The notes under the pieces were generated by a model. It was not told the DNA's origin and did no database searches. It worked only from the letters and a program-made list of their open reading frames with translations. The translations under genes and the position numbers were made by a program. Shown piece by piece: positions 36,701 through 48,267 of a stretch of 64,000 nt of DNA; within the stretch, counting starts at the first letter, position 1; each line of letters opens with the position of its first letter. Source of the DNA: Echria macrotheca (taxonomy: Eukaryota > Ascomycota > Sordariomycetes > Sordariales > Schizotheciaceae); NCBI GenBank assembly GCA_030411725.1, contig MU839831.1:744001-808000 (forward strand), read 5' to 3'.

Positions 36701-38633
36701 CGGTGTCCAGGGAAAAAGGTTCGATGCTCGATTCGCGGGCCGTCGTGGTCGAAGCTGTGTCCGCCTCGCTGGCGGTTTCCGAGTTGCGGTCTCGGCCTGT
36801 AGCCAACCCTGGCATCCGCAGGGCTTGTTGCACAAACTCAATCGTGCTCACGGCCTGCGGACTCCGGTGGTTCGAGCACAAGAGACCCACGAGATGTTCC
36901 ACGGCTTCTAGGTAGCTCGGTCTCGTTTGCACTGCGCGAACCCAGTGTTGCTCAGCCTCCTCCTGTCTCCCCAGGCAGTACAGCGTTGCTGCAATGTTCG
37001 AAATGGCCTCCACATGACTGCAAGACAAAATTAGTTTCTATCAGCAAATGCTTCCGAGTCAGAGCAAGGAGACAAACCTTCGGTCAAGCCCCACGATCCG
37101 CCTGAACCACTCCAGAGCGTCCTCGTAATGTTCCAAACCATAGTGAAGGCAACCCCCAAGCAGCATTCCGTCCACCCATTTCCAACCACTCTGTTCGCAG
37201 AGAGTCGAGAGGATTTCTAACGAGGCTTTGGCGTTCTGCAGGGGCGAGCTTCCAAACTCGTTGAACCTCCGGTGCTTTACCGCGTATGGATTCATCATGC
37301 CATTTTGCCCGGTCAGGATCTCGGCGGCGACGGTCGGGTTGTGGGCGGGTATCCTGTCATGGGCATTTCCTCGCACCAGGCTGGCCGGGGTCCCGAATCC
37401 TACAGCTCTCGCTACCGCCTCCTTTTGTGCAAGGTGTTGGGCATAGCTCAACGATACTTCTGGATAAATGGGCGCGTGCGCCTCGGCCGATGGTTCGACA
37501 GTTGCGAGTGTTCTCGGCGGTTTGGGGTAGACCACCATCTTCCCGGATGCTCTCGAGCCCGACCCGCTTCGTCCATGGTGAATTTTCTTTGCATGACTGA
37601 GGTAGTAGAGAAGGTCGTTGTATGCTTTGTGGGCATGTTGAAGTGCTCGCTCCCTGAATCTCGCCGGTGAGGCTGGTTCGGCGTTTGCAGAGGCCGTCTT
37701 TAACGAAAGCGCCTGGAGACTGTGAACTGGTGTGTGTTGTCTTGAGTAGTCATGGCTACCAAAGCCATCGTCAATAGGACGGCTTGATAGAGGCAGCATG
37801 TACGGGTTGTGCTGGCCGAACCCCACCCCGTTAGAAAGCTGGTGGTGCGCCGTCGCCCGTGTGGGCATGAAGGCGCTGTCCACTACTGCATTCTGGGCCG
37901 TGTATCCGTTTGCTAGGGGGATCGCTAGCCGGTAGTCAGACAGATCTGGCGGTCTCCAAGCACCAGTCTGTGTGTACCCGGCTGGACTAAATACGGGCGG
38001 TGTTAGCGGCTGTTGAAATATCGGACCCATCATCGACGGAGGCCCGGCTGCAACCTGATAGTTGTGCCGATGCATCATCGGCATGTGAGGTGTCGAATCC
38101 CCCATCACAGGCACATTTGGTAGTCCTGATGCCCAACCTCCCGGCGTTATTGGGGTGCCTGGCATATCCATGCCACGCCCAAGCTTCGGTGCTGATCCCA
38201 TGCTTGGATACCAGCTGCCCGTCTGAGCGGCGCCATAGAAGCCTCCTATTGAGTGGGATGCCCTATCGACCACAGCAGTCGGGAAGATCTCGGAAGATGC
38301 AGGGAGGACCATCTGCTTGAGCGGCGGGGGCCCCGACACCAGGTGCGATCCATCGTAGCCATTGTCGATAGTCCCGCTCGGCGTCTTGCGTCGTAGAGAG
38401 TGCTCGGCGGTGTGGTCGAGGAGATGGGGGCGGGCGAAGGTGGTCGTGCCTAGGTGTAACCGCTGTGGTGGTTGCGTCGTTCGAATGGCGAAACTCCGCG
38501 GTGTCGAGCCCGCAAGAGGCGCTGGCCTCGGGCGATTGTAGTGGAAAAAGTAGTCAGGTTTGCCATGTGCTTGAGGATTGGAAAGCGGGTCGACCGTTGG
38601 CACCGGCTGGTGCGTCTGGATTAGAGGCAACAT
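33739..38633 (-). CDS. OGT: O-GlcNAc transferase (UDP-GlcNAc:protein O-GlcNAc transferase), complete
   Basis: Three exons: 38633-37078, 37017-34419 and 34371-33739; introns of 60 and 47 nt; 1595 aa. The family adds GlcNAc from UDP-GlcNAc to Ser/Thr of nuclear and cytosolic proteins. Residues 1-480 are mostly disordered and Pro/Gly-rich, much longer than in animal OGT. TPR-like helices flank the first splice junction (YEDALEWFRRIVGLDR, then HVEAISNIAATLYCLGRQEE), and better TPRs lie at about 855-945 (TNLGSLLKDIGQLDLAIQMY). The GT41 catalytic region starts near 1165. GYVSSDFNNHPLAHL contains H1176 (equivalent to human H498), DGIHILVNLNGYT contains H1241 (H558) and NQLYK ends at K1385 (K842). 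VAPK K1443 and the HTTAAD motif at 1465-1470 also match OGT and differ from the plant SPINDLY fucosyltransferase pattern. All key residues are present, so it should be active. An out-of-frame upstream ATG overlaps the start. Confidence 0.93.
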
Positions 38634-38647
38634 TGGCAGCTTGTCAT
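38621..38647 (-). promoter_or_regulatory. Overlapping upstream ORF at the OGT start
   Basis: An ATG at 38647 opens an eight-codon frame ending in TAA at 38621, 12 nt past the first base of the OGT ATG (38633). Scanning ribosomes that use it would miss the OGT start. It matters only if transcription begins upstream of 38647. Confidence 0.4.
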
Positions 38648-41600
38648 TAAGTCGGCCCTGCTGTCAAAGAGGGGAGGTCCGGTCAAACAACTTCGGATAA
38701 GCTCGCGCCCTAGAATCAACGGAGCGGCGGTTTGCGGACGGGGGGAACGAAGGCCGATGTATCGGGCTAAGCTAGGTCGTCATTTCGGGGCGATCAGAAC
38801 ATCGTCGGGGAGATGGTCGAGTGTTCGTCGAGGTCGTCGAGGTCGTCGAGGGCAGCGTCGTTTGCGGGTGCCCGTGTTCGAGGCGGAGCGTTTCGTCTGA
38901 CACAACCTAAACCATCCAATCCCGCAATTTTTCCAACTTTTCGTCTCAATCGGTGGCCGTCCGGGCTGGGCAGGCAGTGGGAGCGCCGGGTGGTGCAGGC
39001 GAGCGCTCCTGTGCCCACGTCCGGAGAGGGCCGTCGATCGAGCGCTGCGGGCGGGGAAATCGAAAGTCGTCGCAAGCCTGGAGCAGTACGAGGCGTCGTG
39101 GCGGGGAAATGCGGCGATGACAGCGGGCAATGGCGTCAATGGGGCCGGCGGGGATTCAGTCGCAGGCGGGTTCGTTAGGGTGCTGTCGAGGGGATGGCAG
39201 TTGTCTTGAAACTGGAGGAAGCAACGGTGCGGGATGGAGTCGATGGAGTCGTTCTCCAGTGTCCAGTGTCGATGGTCGAAAAGAGGAAAGGGTCGGGGCG
39301 GATTACTCTGGTCCCGCCAGGCGGTAACTACATACGGAGTACCTGGCCATCCATCTGCGGGCGGGCCGGGGGGGGGTTTAACGCGACGAGGTTAGTGGTC
39401 GGCCAAGGGAAAGCTGCCTGCTGGGGCGGGCGGCGCTGGGCTCGGCTCGTAGGGCGTGGGGGATGCGGTGATCCTAAAGCTAACTAACCACAGGTCAACC
39501 GTCGACAGCACGGCGGCAGGCCGGCACAGATGTGACCTCGCAGGGCCAAAACCGATCCAACCACGGCCGTTCGAGATGCAGCGGCCCTGGCATGTCACCC
39601 GCCTTCTACTTGCAACTCGTTTGCATCTCGTCGGTGCCCGTTTAGAATAAACTCTGTGTGTCCATGTCTTGTGTGTGATGTCTGGTGTCGCGCCGTCAAA
39701 CAACACCGAGAGAGCCGCAGATCTGTTCCACCACGACACCCTCAGCTGTGTCCGCACTAACTACTCGCAGCCCCGGCCAAACCCTTGGTAGCAACCTGGT
39801 CCCAGACATGCAGCAGAAGAGCCCACCCACGCTGTCTCACGAGGCGGCGGCGTCGAACGACACCTCAGCAGGGTGTGAGTGTGTGCCAGCCAACCAACCA
39901 ACCCCATCACAATCTTTTCCATATAAACTTGGTTACCTGCAAAGCGGTCCGAAAAGAACACAACGGCATAACTACTGAAAAAAATAAGCCACGCCGGCAA
40001 ACCCGGGGCTTGCTGGCTTGCTGGCTGGCTGGCAACCCTTGCCTTGCCCCCGCAGGAAGAAGAAGAAACACACACTGCGGGATGGATGCAAGCGGGCATG
40101 CAACATCGACACAGCAGCAGCCAGCAGCAGCCAGAACCGCACAACGCCCGCATGCTTCTTGCTTCTCGCTGCTGCCGCTACCTACCGCTGCCACGATGAC
40201 AGTTGCTGCTGAGCGCACTCTGCAGATCAAGAAGCATGCCGACCGCCTCCCGACCAGTCACCCACCAGAACACCACCTTTGGGCGCCTACTGGCTGAAAG
40301 GCGCTTCACCGTTTAGCCAGTTGCCATGACCAGCCCCGAACCAGAGGAACACCGTGACTGGTTTAAACTGTGCTGCTTCGTCAGGTTAGAAATACCCACC
40401 CACACACACATAACGACCACACACCACCACACCATCCCAGAAGAAGCTTGCTTTGCATTTGTCTGTGTGTGTGTGTGTGTGGTGTGCCGACGTATACCAC
40501 GGAGTTACGGAAAGTTAAAAATTCCAGCCCCTCCATCACCCCTCCCCTCTTTTTGGTCAGTGAGGGTTTCCTATCCAAGAGAATGATATCAAGGCGAAGC
40601 AGGGAGCCAAGCAAGCATCAGGAAATAAAAAGGCTGAACTGGGATGATTGACTGGACTCTCGATCCCCCCCCTTGCATCCCACAACGACGAAACGAACGG
40701 GAGAGAGATGTTTGCAAGCCGGGGGCCGGCCAGGCCTGCCTGCTTGCCCGCATCGCATCACAAACGAGGGGTTACAGGGTAGGCAGCCCATAACTATGCC
40801 CAACTGTCAACCGTCAACGGCCAACAAAAGCAACCTAACTACCACAGGTGACATGACATTGCCCATGACATGAGATGACAGAATAGGGGGCCATAATTTC
40901 AGACCCAAAAGTGACAATAATAACCTTGACCTCCAAAAAAAAATAAAAAATAAGCATACTGCCGCCGATGTACTACTGTACTGTGATGCCCAATACCGAT
41001 GATCCCAGGCAAGCAAAAGGAGATCCGAGTAGTGTACGGAGTAGATACCGAAGTGATGAGGCAGCCCGGCGCAACGCAACGCGATACAACGCAACACAGC
41101 ACACAGCAGCACACAGCACACATCACACAGGCAACTCTCAACCCCCTCTTCCCCTTCCCCCTCCCCCCCAACCAACCAACCACTACCTTACAGAGAGAAG
41201 TTGAATTCTGATGAGACGGGAGGAACCGTTGGGCCCTGAAAATTGCAGAAATAACATTCCTCCAACCCGAAACTGTCGACAAGCCGACTTTGTCCAATGT
41301 CCAATGTCCAATGTCCCATGTTGCATGGTTACCATCTACAAGCGTCTGTCTCTCCTCTCACTCGCCAGTTGGCATCCCCATCCTTTCTGCCTTATGTCCT
41401 TCCATCCGTCTTATTAAAAACCCGACTGACTACCAAAGTACCAAACCCGCAGACTGACACAACCTTTTACCTTGTACCCTTTCAGAAGCAACGAGTTGAG
41501 TTGATTTTACACCTCTCCCAGCAACAAACACCCCATATCTCTACAATACGTACTGATATCCCCAGCAGTCCAAACTCCCGTGTCTAAAACCCACACACCC

Positions 41601-42783
41601 CAAAGTAATTCGTTCGTTTCGTATAGCATGCAGGCATGTACAAGTAACTGTAGAGCAAGATAAGGTACCTAATCCGTAATAAACACGAGCAGGAATCAAA
41701 AATCAGCCTTAGGCACTCTCACAAGAAAACTTTCTTCTCCAGCCCTTGGAAACACACCGTCACGTTTGAAAAAGAGTTGATTCTCATCTATTTTCAGCAG
41801 CAAAACCTAAGCAGAGATCTCCAACACATCCATGATCCAGATTCCAGAATAAGCGCTGCGGAACGATCGACCCTGCGTCTAACCATCCCGTACCACGGTA
41901 CCCGCATCTTGATCAATGCCTTAACCTAGACTACGCGTCCAAGGAAAACAATGCGGTTATGTCCAATCCCACCTAATGCCACAAGGACAGAAACAGAGAC
42001 AAGAGAAAAGAGTAAGCGGGAACATCCTTTCCCCCTCCCCTCCCCCGTGTAATCCGCTGCTGCGCCCTGATAATACTCCACCTACACTACAGATACAGAC
42101 ACCGAATCCGAGTAGTACCAACAAAGGCAAGGGAGGGAGGGATTCACGCAAATCGCAAATCGCAAACAGCCTCCCATGAAATCAGGCCGAACGGAACCGG
42201 CTCCACCTTCCTTTCATAAAACCGTCTTTCAGACGTGGCGTTTTCCGGAACATGGCACCGAGCGGCATATACCGTCATTTCGGATATCAACGGTCGCTAC
42301 CAACAAGGCCGCACAAGGCCGCACAAGGCTATATATCTACCACACACTGCAATCATCCCGCCATGAGGGTGTGTGTGGTGCGGGGTTTGAGAAATGGCCA
42401 GGGGTCAGAAACACACAAAGCATGTCGACCCGAATATGGACCTCGACTTCCACAGCAAATGCCAACGAAAGCCGTGGTGAGTAATGGGACGTGGACTTCA
42501 ATCTTCCTGGGAAAAAGATATAAAACTGAAAGAGACCATGGAGGAGATCGGTCAAGCTCAGGTGAACGCCAGGGATCATCACAGTCAATCATTGGGGGAA
42601 AGGGGGATGTGGATGAGTACCTGGTTGACTGCCAGAATTCCGAGGCTCGACATCGGCCATGAAATCGTTTCTTGATTTGATTTGCCGTAGCCTGGCAAGC
42701 CTGGTGCAAAGCAAGCCCTGAACTCCTAATCACATGCCAAGGATTCCCAAACCGACCTTCCACTGGGTTATTTTTTTCGTCCT
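38634..42783. other. Intergenic region, 4.1 kb
   Basis: OGT promoter side and the 3' side of RPL12. No supported gene. It holds GTC/GAG repeats near 38826-38853, short CTGG and GT runs, triplicated TGTCCAA at 41291-41312, and a triplicated CACAAGGCCG block near 42304-42329. Confidence 0.55.
40466..40481 (+). repeat. (GT)n microsatellite
   Basis: About eight GT units in non-coding DNA. Confidence 0.8.
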
Positions 42784-43561
42784 CTACTCCTCAGGAACTA
42801 GAAAGAGAGAAAGGGTTAGCATTCAAACACACAAAGTCTCCCACGGTCTGGCCTTCCCAAAAAAACGTACTGTCAATCTCGCCCGCATCAATCGCATCGC
42901 TAATCGCCCTCGGGCTCTTGCCATCAACCTGGCAGCCGACGCTGAACGCGGTGCCCAAGATCTCCTTGACCGTCCCCTTCAGCTCCTTGGAGAACGACTT
43001 GAACCGCATCTCCCGCGCAATCGCAATGATCTCGTCCAGGCTGACCGACTTGTTGTGCTTGATATTCTTCTCCTTCTTGCGGTCGCGCGGCGGCTCCTTG
43101 AGCGCCCGGATAATGAGTGATGAGGCGGTCGGCACCACCGAGACGGCCGCTTGACGGTTCTGGATCGTGAGCTTGACGGTCACGCGGAGACCCTTCTGTT
43201 TGCATGCAACAAAAAACCTCGGGTTAGTCGTGCTGTTCATTCCCTCGCAGAGAGAAGTCGTTCCATACCCAGTCACCCGTCGCCTTGGCGATATCTTCAC
43301 CGACCTTCTTGGGCGAGAGACCAAGAGGACCGATCTTGGGCGCGAGGGCCGACGAGGCACCGACCTCACCACCCGTCGCGCGGAGGTGGCTATACAAGAA
43401 AAAAATAAATCGTCAGTCGTAGTTCGTCGAAGGCGGCGGCAGGTTAGGAATCGCTCGCATACATGATCTTCACCTCATTGGGGTCTAGCTTCGGAGCTGT
43501 ACGTGATAAAGTTAGATGGCAATCATCAATTGAATAGGGGTGCAAGTGGCAGCTTACGCAT
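42784..43561 (-). CDS. RPL12: 60S ribosomal protein L12 (uL11)
   Basis: Five coding exons: 43561-43558, 43496-43463, 43389-43269, 43195-42871 and 42797-42784; 165 aa, the usual length for the family. The protein begins MPPKLDPNEVKIIHLRATGG, continues with the conserved SALAPKIGPLGLSPKKVGED block, and ends GEIDIPEE. uL11 forms the base of the ribosomal P-stalk, where it binds 25S rRNA at the GTPase-associated centre and helps recruit elongation factors. The first coding exon is only ATG plus one base and the last is 14 nt including the stop. Three of the four introns are exactly 73 nt; the other is 61. All splice sites are GT..AG. Expression should be high and co-regulated with other ribosomal genes. 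An inverted repeat sits about 134-163 bp upstream of the ATG. Confidence 0.96.
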
Positions 43562-44255
43562 GGTGACTGTGTGGTTGGGTCAAGATGTCTCTTGTTGTGG
43601 TTGTGGTGGGAGGTCGACCAAGCCGGAGATCAAGACAACAAAATCAAAAAATCGCAGTTGTGGGCTGCAATCTTGCCTGCCCTAAGAAATTCCGGCTGTG
43701 GCTGGAATTTGGGTGAGCCACAGCTAGTTAAAGTGCGTCCTTGGAGCGCAAACGCGGGGCTACATGGCCTGTGCGTATCAGCCACAATCGGCGGGGTCAC
43801 CAAGCGCAGTGCGAAACAACCAGGGGTTCACTCAGTTCGGAAGCTCGGAAGGTGCCGCCCCCACGCGAAACTCCATATAAGAAACTCATGTCTTCAGACT
43901 TGCATCGTATATCGAATCGAATATGTCGCTCTCCGGGACCTCGAACCAAGGAGTCCAAACGAAATTTACTGTATAATTTGATTGGTATTCTATAATAGAA
44001 GAGGTCAGAGTCGTCATCCTGGGCATAGTCTAGTCAGAGCTGTCACCCGGGCTTGCAGTTGTCAAGCGACAAGACTTCTATTTTCTGACAATAATTGTGA
44101 TGGTAGCCGATGTTTAATCACGATTACCAGCAAGGTTCCAAATCAGCGCTGTCTCGTTACACTTTGGTAGCCACTATTTAACCATGAACCCCAGCTAAAG
44201 CCCGCAGCACAGCCATCCCAGATGCACCACCAGGCCCGCGTCCCGTCTCCTAGTT
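43562..44255. other. RPL12 promoter / SEC23 3' region
   Basis: 694 bp with no gene. The RPL12-proximal half holds AGCCACA words and an inverted repeat. The SEC23-proximal half (about 43880-44180) looks more AT-rich. Confidence 0.6.
43695..43724. promoter_or_regulatory. Inverted repeat in the RPL12 promoter
   Basis: GCTGTGGCT (43695-43703) and AGCCACAGC (43716-43724) form a perfect 9-bp inverted repeat with a 12-nt spacer. Another AGCCACA lies at 43780-43786. This looks like a dimeric protein-binding site, but no factor can be named. Confidence 0.45.
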
Positions 44256-46790
44256 CTAGTTCGTGTAGGACACAGCTAGCTTCATAAGCGACTCCATAAA
44301 GGTTTGCAGGGACACATCGTCCGTGAAAATCGTTTGCGCGCTCTGGGCACCCACTCCGCCGTACGCCCCCGCACCCGAGGTATGAGTGGTGGACGGGTTG
44401 AGCTTAGAGAGGAGGAAACGCGCCTGGGAACCCCCTTGGTCGCAGACAATGAACCGAGGGAGGGGGAAGCGGTCTTGAATAAGATCCTTCACATCTTGTT
44501 AGCAAATGCATGGATAAGAATTACAGGATACTACACTCACCCTGGCGTCTTCTTTTGGCTGCTCAAGCAGAGCTGCGAAATTCTCGTATCCTTCTTGGTC
44601 CTGATAGCCCGCCTTCCTCCACTCGGCAACCGTCTCACCGTGGAAGATGAGAATGTGGAAGAAGGTGTCCAAGAGGAGGATGTGCTCAGGCTGGATGGAC
44701 GAGGAATCGAGGAGCACCGGCAGCCCGCCCTCCTGGTTGAACGTGTACGAGTCCAGAGTCGGCTGGATCATGATGAGCGAATTGCTCACATCCTCGTGGT
44801 TCAGCACATGTCGGTAGAATGCCGTCTCGTCGGGAGAATTATTGAAAACCTGGAGGAACTGACTTCTCCGGAGGTGGAACATAAACTGGGGATACAGGGT
44901 AAAGTTCTTCTCGAGCCGGAAAGACGACGGGTCGTCCTTCCGGTAGTCGGCAAACCTGGAGCACAGCCTAATGAGCATCCTATCAACCCAGCGGAGGACG
45001 TCAGGCCCGTCGTCGACTTCCGCCTTGAAAACGGCGATTCGGGACATGAGGACAGCCGCCGCCTCCTGATCAAACGACTGGGCGATGGCAGGGTCACCGG
45101 CCGGGCCGCTGAGGTTCCGGGCAATTGTGGTAACGCGAAGATGGAACTGGCCCGACGAGTGCTGGTAGTAAGTGAGGAACTGCATCATCCCTTTCTGGGG
45201 ACTTTGCTGGTGCTGCGGCGCACCACCTCCCTGGCTGGCGATCTCGAAGTAGATTCCATAGCTGGCGCTGGGATCGATACCACACATCTTCCAAGAGCAT
45301 GTGTTACCAATACCGCACTCGGTCTCTCCAACCGACGTCGACTTCTTGTTCAGCGAAACAGCATGTCCAATCAGACCAGTGACCTTCAGCTCCTTCGTCG
45401 TCAGCACTTCGAGTACTGCGTTGAAACCCATGGGAAGGTTGCCGTCTGCGTCTGGCTCAAAGATGCGGAGGAAGGATTGCTTGAACATGGACGACGTAAA
45501 GCTGTCGGTCAAAATCATGTGGCCGCCAGTTGAGTTGCACAGACCCTTCATCTCGAGAAGGCCTACTTGGTCGAGACAACCGGCGAAGATGTCGATGGTA
45601 TGGCCGTTGTGCGCCGTTCTCTTTGCGAGATTATCGTAGAACTAGGCGGTTAGTGTCTCTCTCGAGGCTAATGACAACCACAGGACCTACCTTCAGAGCC
45701 TTCTTATAATACTTGATGTTGTCACGATCAATATCATGGTGCGATCGGATGGGCTCCCTGAGCTCGGGGCCAACGACCATACCCGGGCCCTCTGTTGCCG
45801 GACCGCCAGCGAAAAGCATGATGCGGCCGCCTGCGTTCTGGAAAGACGTCTCCAGCAAGCCAACGGCAACGGAGAGCGCAACACCGGTGCAGCGGAGGTT
45901 TCTGCGATCGCTGGCCACGGGCCAAGGGTCCTTCTGAAGCTGCTCAAGCGCCTTGGTCAACTGGAACTCGGCCTGCTGAACCGGGAGGAGGAAGCGCGCG
46001 GCCGGGCCCATGGGCATCGGCCGGCCTTGTTGAGCTGGCATGCCCGGGCGGAGAGCGGGCTGGGTAAGACCAAGCATCTCCTGAACCTGCTTCGCCGCGT
46101 ACTCCTTGCTCCCGCGGAACACATACGACTTGGCGCACTCGGTGTAGCCGATCTCATGAACCTGGGCCATGGTGCCGTAGGTAATCAGGCCGACGAGAGC
46201 GTGCTCGGGCAGCATGCCCAAGCTCAGGATGAGCGCCGCCTTCAACGCCGCCAAGCTGTCCTCCTCCTGGCACGTGTCCACGACATAGAGGAAGATGGGC
46301 GGGCTCGGGGCCGGCCGAGAGAGCCTATACTCGATCGTCGTATTGGACGGGTGAAGCTCTGGAGGGATGGCATTGGCCGTGATATCCTTGTAATGCGGCG
46401 GCAGAGGGTTTCGCGACAGACAGAAGGGGCAAATCCAGAGGCGCGCACGCACATCGACCTGGCTATTCGGCGTGTCAGTAGTCCGGGATGGTTTCGGCAA
46501 ACACGAAACTTACCAGAAGGGGTTCAAAACGGAGCGGCAAGGCTGCTTGCAAGTCACGGGCTCAAATTGGAGGAGAGGAGTGTCGGGCTTCTCCTTGAGG
46601 GGGGTATAGAGAGCGCCGATCGGGACAACGAGCCGTGAGGCTTCCTGGTGGGGGTTAACTTGGAAGATCATGGCAGCGCAACCGAGATGTGACTGACCAT
46701 GCGGGAACTGGGAAATACGTTCCAGCTCAGGCGAACACCATCGCGGTCCTCGACCTCACCCCACTGCTCCTTGAGCGCTTCGTAGTCCAT
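44256..46790 (-). CDS. SEC23: COPII coat subunit Sec23
   Basis: Five exons: 46790-46698, 46644-46514, 46462-45691, 45641-44541 and 44486-44256; introns of 53, 51, 49 and 54 nt; 775 aa, normal for Sec23. Sec23 pairs with Sec24 in the inner COPII coat at ER exit sites and acts as the GTPase-activating protein of Sar1. The start [20 protein letters not shown] is typical. A zinc-finger region carries C63, C67, C86 and C89 ([19 protein letters not shown]). The trunk follows ([24 protein letters not shown]), then the beta-sandwich and helical domains, and the gelsolin-like C-terminal domain ([20 protein letters not shown], then LLSKLNPS). The last acceptor was set at 44487-44488 because the earlier CAAG would put a stop in frame and lies too close to the CTAAC branch site. 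Long frames on the opposite strand are shadows. Confidence 0.96.
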
Positions 46791-47697
46791 CTTGGCAGCT
46801 TGCTGTGGTTGCTTCTCCAGCGGCGATTATGGTTCCTGCTCGGTGTCGAGTTTGCGAGGAGGAGGATGCCGTGAATCGGAATATGCTCGGGGAGAGGCTG
46901 AGGCAACTTTGTCTCCGAGGTTGCTGCCAGGTGTCCAGTGTCAATATTCTGACGCAATGGGGGCTGGTCGGCGAAGCTCGAGAAGCTCCGGGAACGTCGT
47001 GCTCACCTCGTTTGGGTTGGCTGCTAGTAACTTTCTAGTCAAGGTTGTGGGTGATTCACCATCGAGCAAGCAGCCAGCTATCCTCAAGCTCGATTCGGAG
47101 TGGAGGTGCTGTGTCGCTACGACCGAGGTGGCGGTCGGGGTGTCCACTGCCTTCGATCTGGTGGTGCGGCTGCTCCGTGTCCCCTCCAAGGAAAAGGACA
47201 AGTTCCCAATGCGCCCAAAATGGACGCCACAGTGTGGCGCAGCCACGGATGCACCCTGTGGCTGAACTTCGACTTTTACACAGCACTTTTCTTCTTCATC
47301 AGCACAGATATGAGCCTGCTGGACCGAGTGGGATGTATTTTCGAGTCCATAATTTCCAATTAGCGAGCGGAGTATGTGTCTCGAAAACCAGAACATCATT
47401 CACATCATTGCCGGACTCGTAACTCAACCTGATCCCCAGCCATCGAGACATACATAATACTTCCATAGGGACCTGGCTGATTTACGGATTATGGTCAACT
47501 GATATGTTAATAGTCTTGTGCTTACCTGATCGTCAAGATCAAGTAGATATATGTTTTATACCCTTATCACCCCATCGCAACCTCACGGACCAAGTTTTGT
47601 CTGCGCCATTCATATCGAAACGTTTATGTTCAAATTTTACTAAACATGTACTTGTACAGATCTCCAATCTCCTGGCTATATCTATCACCCGAGCCAC
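46791..47697. other. SEC23 promoter region, 0.9 kb
   Basis: Between the SEC23 start and the 3' end of the MAPEG gene. I see no supported gene. Confidence 0.6.
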
Positions 47698-48267
47698 TTA
47701 CTTGCCGAGAACGAACATGACGGATGAGTACAGCGCCATCGCCCCGAGGGAGGCACCAATCAGCGAGGCAGGCGTGCCCCCGCTATTCGCGGTCAGTTTT
47801 CCATCCGTTTTGAAGGGAGAGACGACAAAAACATACATCAGACGACCTTGAGGCCCATTAGCAGCATACCCTCTCGCATACAGGATGCGGAAGAAGGACC
47901 AGGCGCCGCCGGCGGCCGCGGCAAAGACAGGGTACCGCAGCCCGGCAACTGCAAGAACCGTGAGGAAGGGCGTCAGGTTCTCGGTGAAGTTGGCATGGGC
48001 GCGCTGGGCGCAGTTGAAGGCGAAGGCCTTGGGGTCCTTCTCGGCGAGTTCTGCGCTCGCGTAGCACGTGGGGTACTTGACGCCGCTGAGCTTGCGGTGC
48101 TTGCCCGTCAGGGTCATGTGGTAGATATTGACGATGAAAGTAGACGTAGCAGCGAGCAGCACATAGCTATTTTGTGATCAGCGTTTGTTTACTTTCATTT
48201 CAATTCAGTTTTTTCTCTTCATCCGATAGACGTACCTGTACTCGGCAGGGAGAGTGATGGCGTTCAT
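47698..48267 (-). CDS. MAPEG family protein, MGST3-like microsomal glutathione S-transferase
   Basis: Three exons: 48267-48236, 48166-47837 and 47782-47698; introns of 69 and 54 nt; 148 aa, the usual MAPEG size. It begins MNAITLPAEY and continues YVLLAATSTFIVNIYHM, the first of about four membrane helices. The loop CAQRAHANFTENLTPFL is the family signature, with Arg, His, Asn and Glu at glutathione-binding positions. FFRILYARGY is the second conserved block. MGST3-type enzymes sit in the ER or outer mitochondrial membrane and conjugate or reduce lipid peroxides with glutathione; the substrate here is inferred. The second intron is stop-free and a multiple of three. I call it an intron because it has a GTATGT donor, CTGAC branch and AATAG acceptor, and because removal restores the family C-terminus. 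Confidence 0.88.

Noticed and set aside
43915..43945. Possible tRNA T-arm (minus strand GGTTCGAGG) upstream of RPL12
   Set aside because: The bases flanking the loop do not pair into a 5-bp T-stem, and no cloverleaf can be drawn.
44304..46638. Frames of 409 and 300 codons opposite SEC23
   Set aside because: They are shadows of SEC23 codons and run across SEC23 exon borders with no splice logic of their own.
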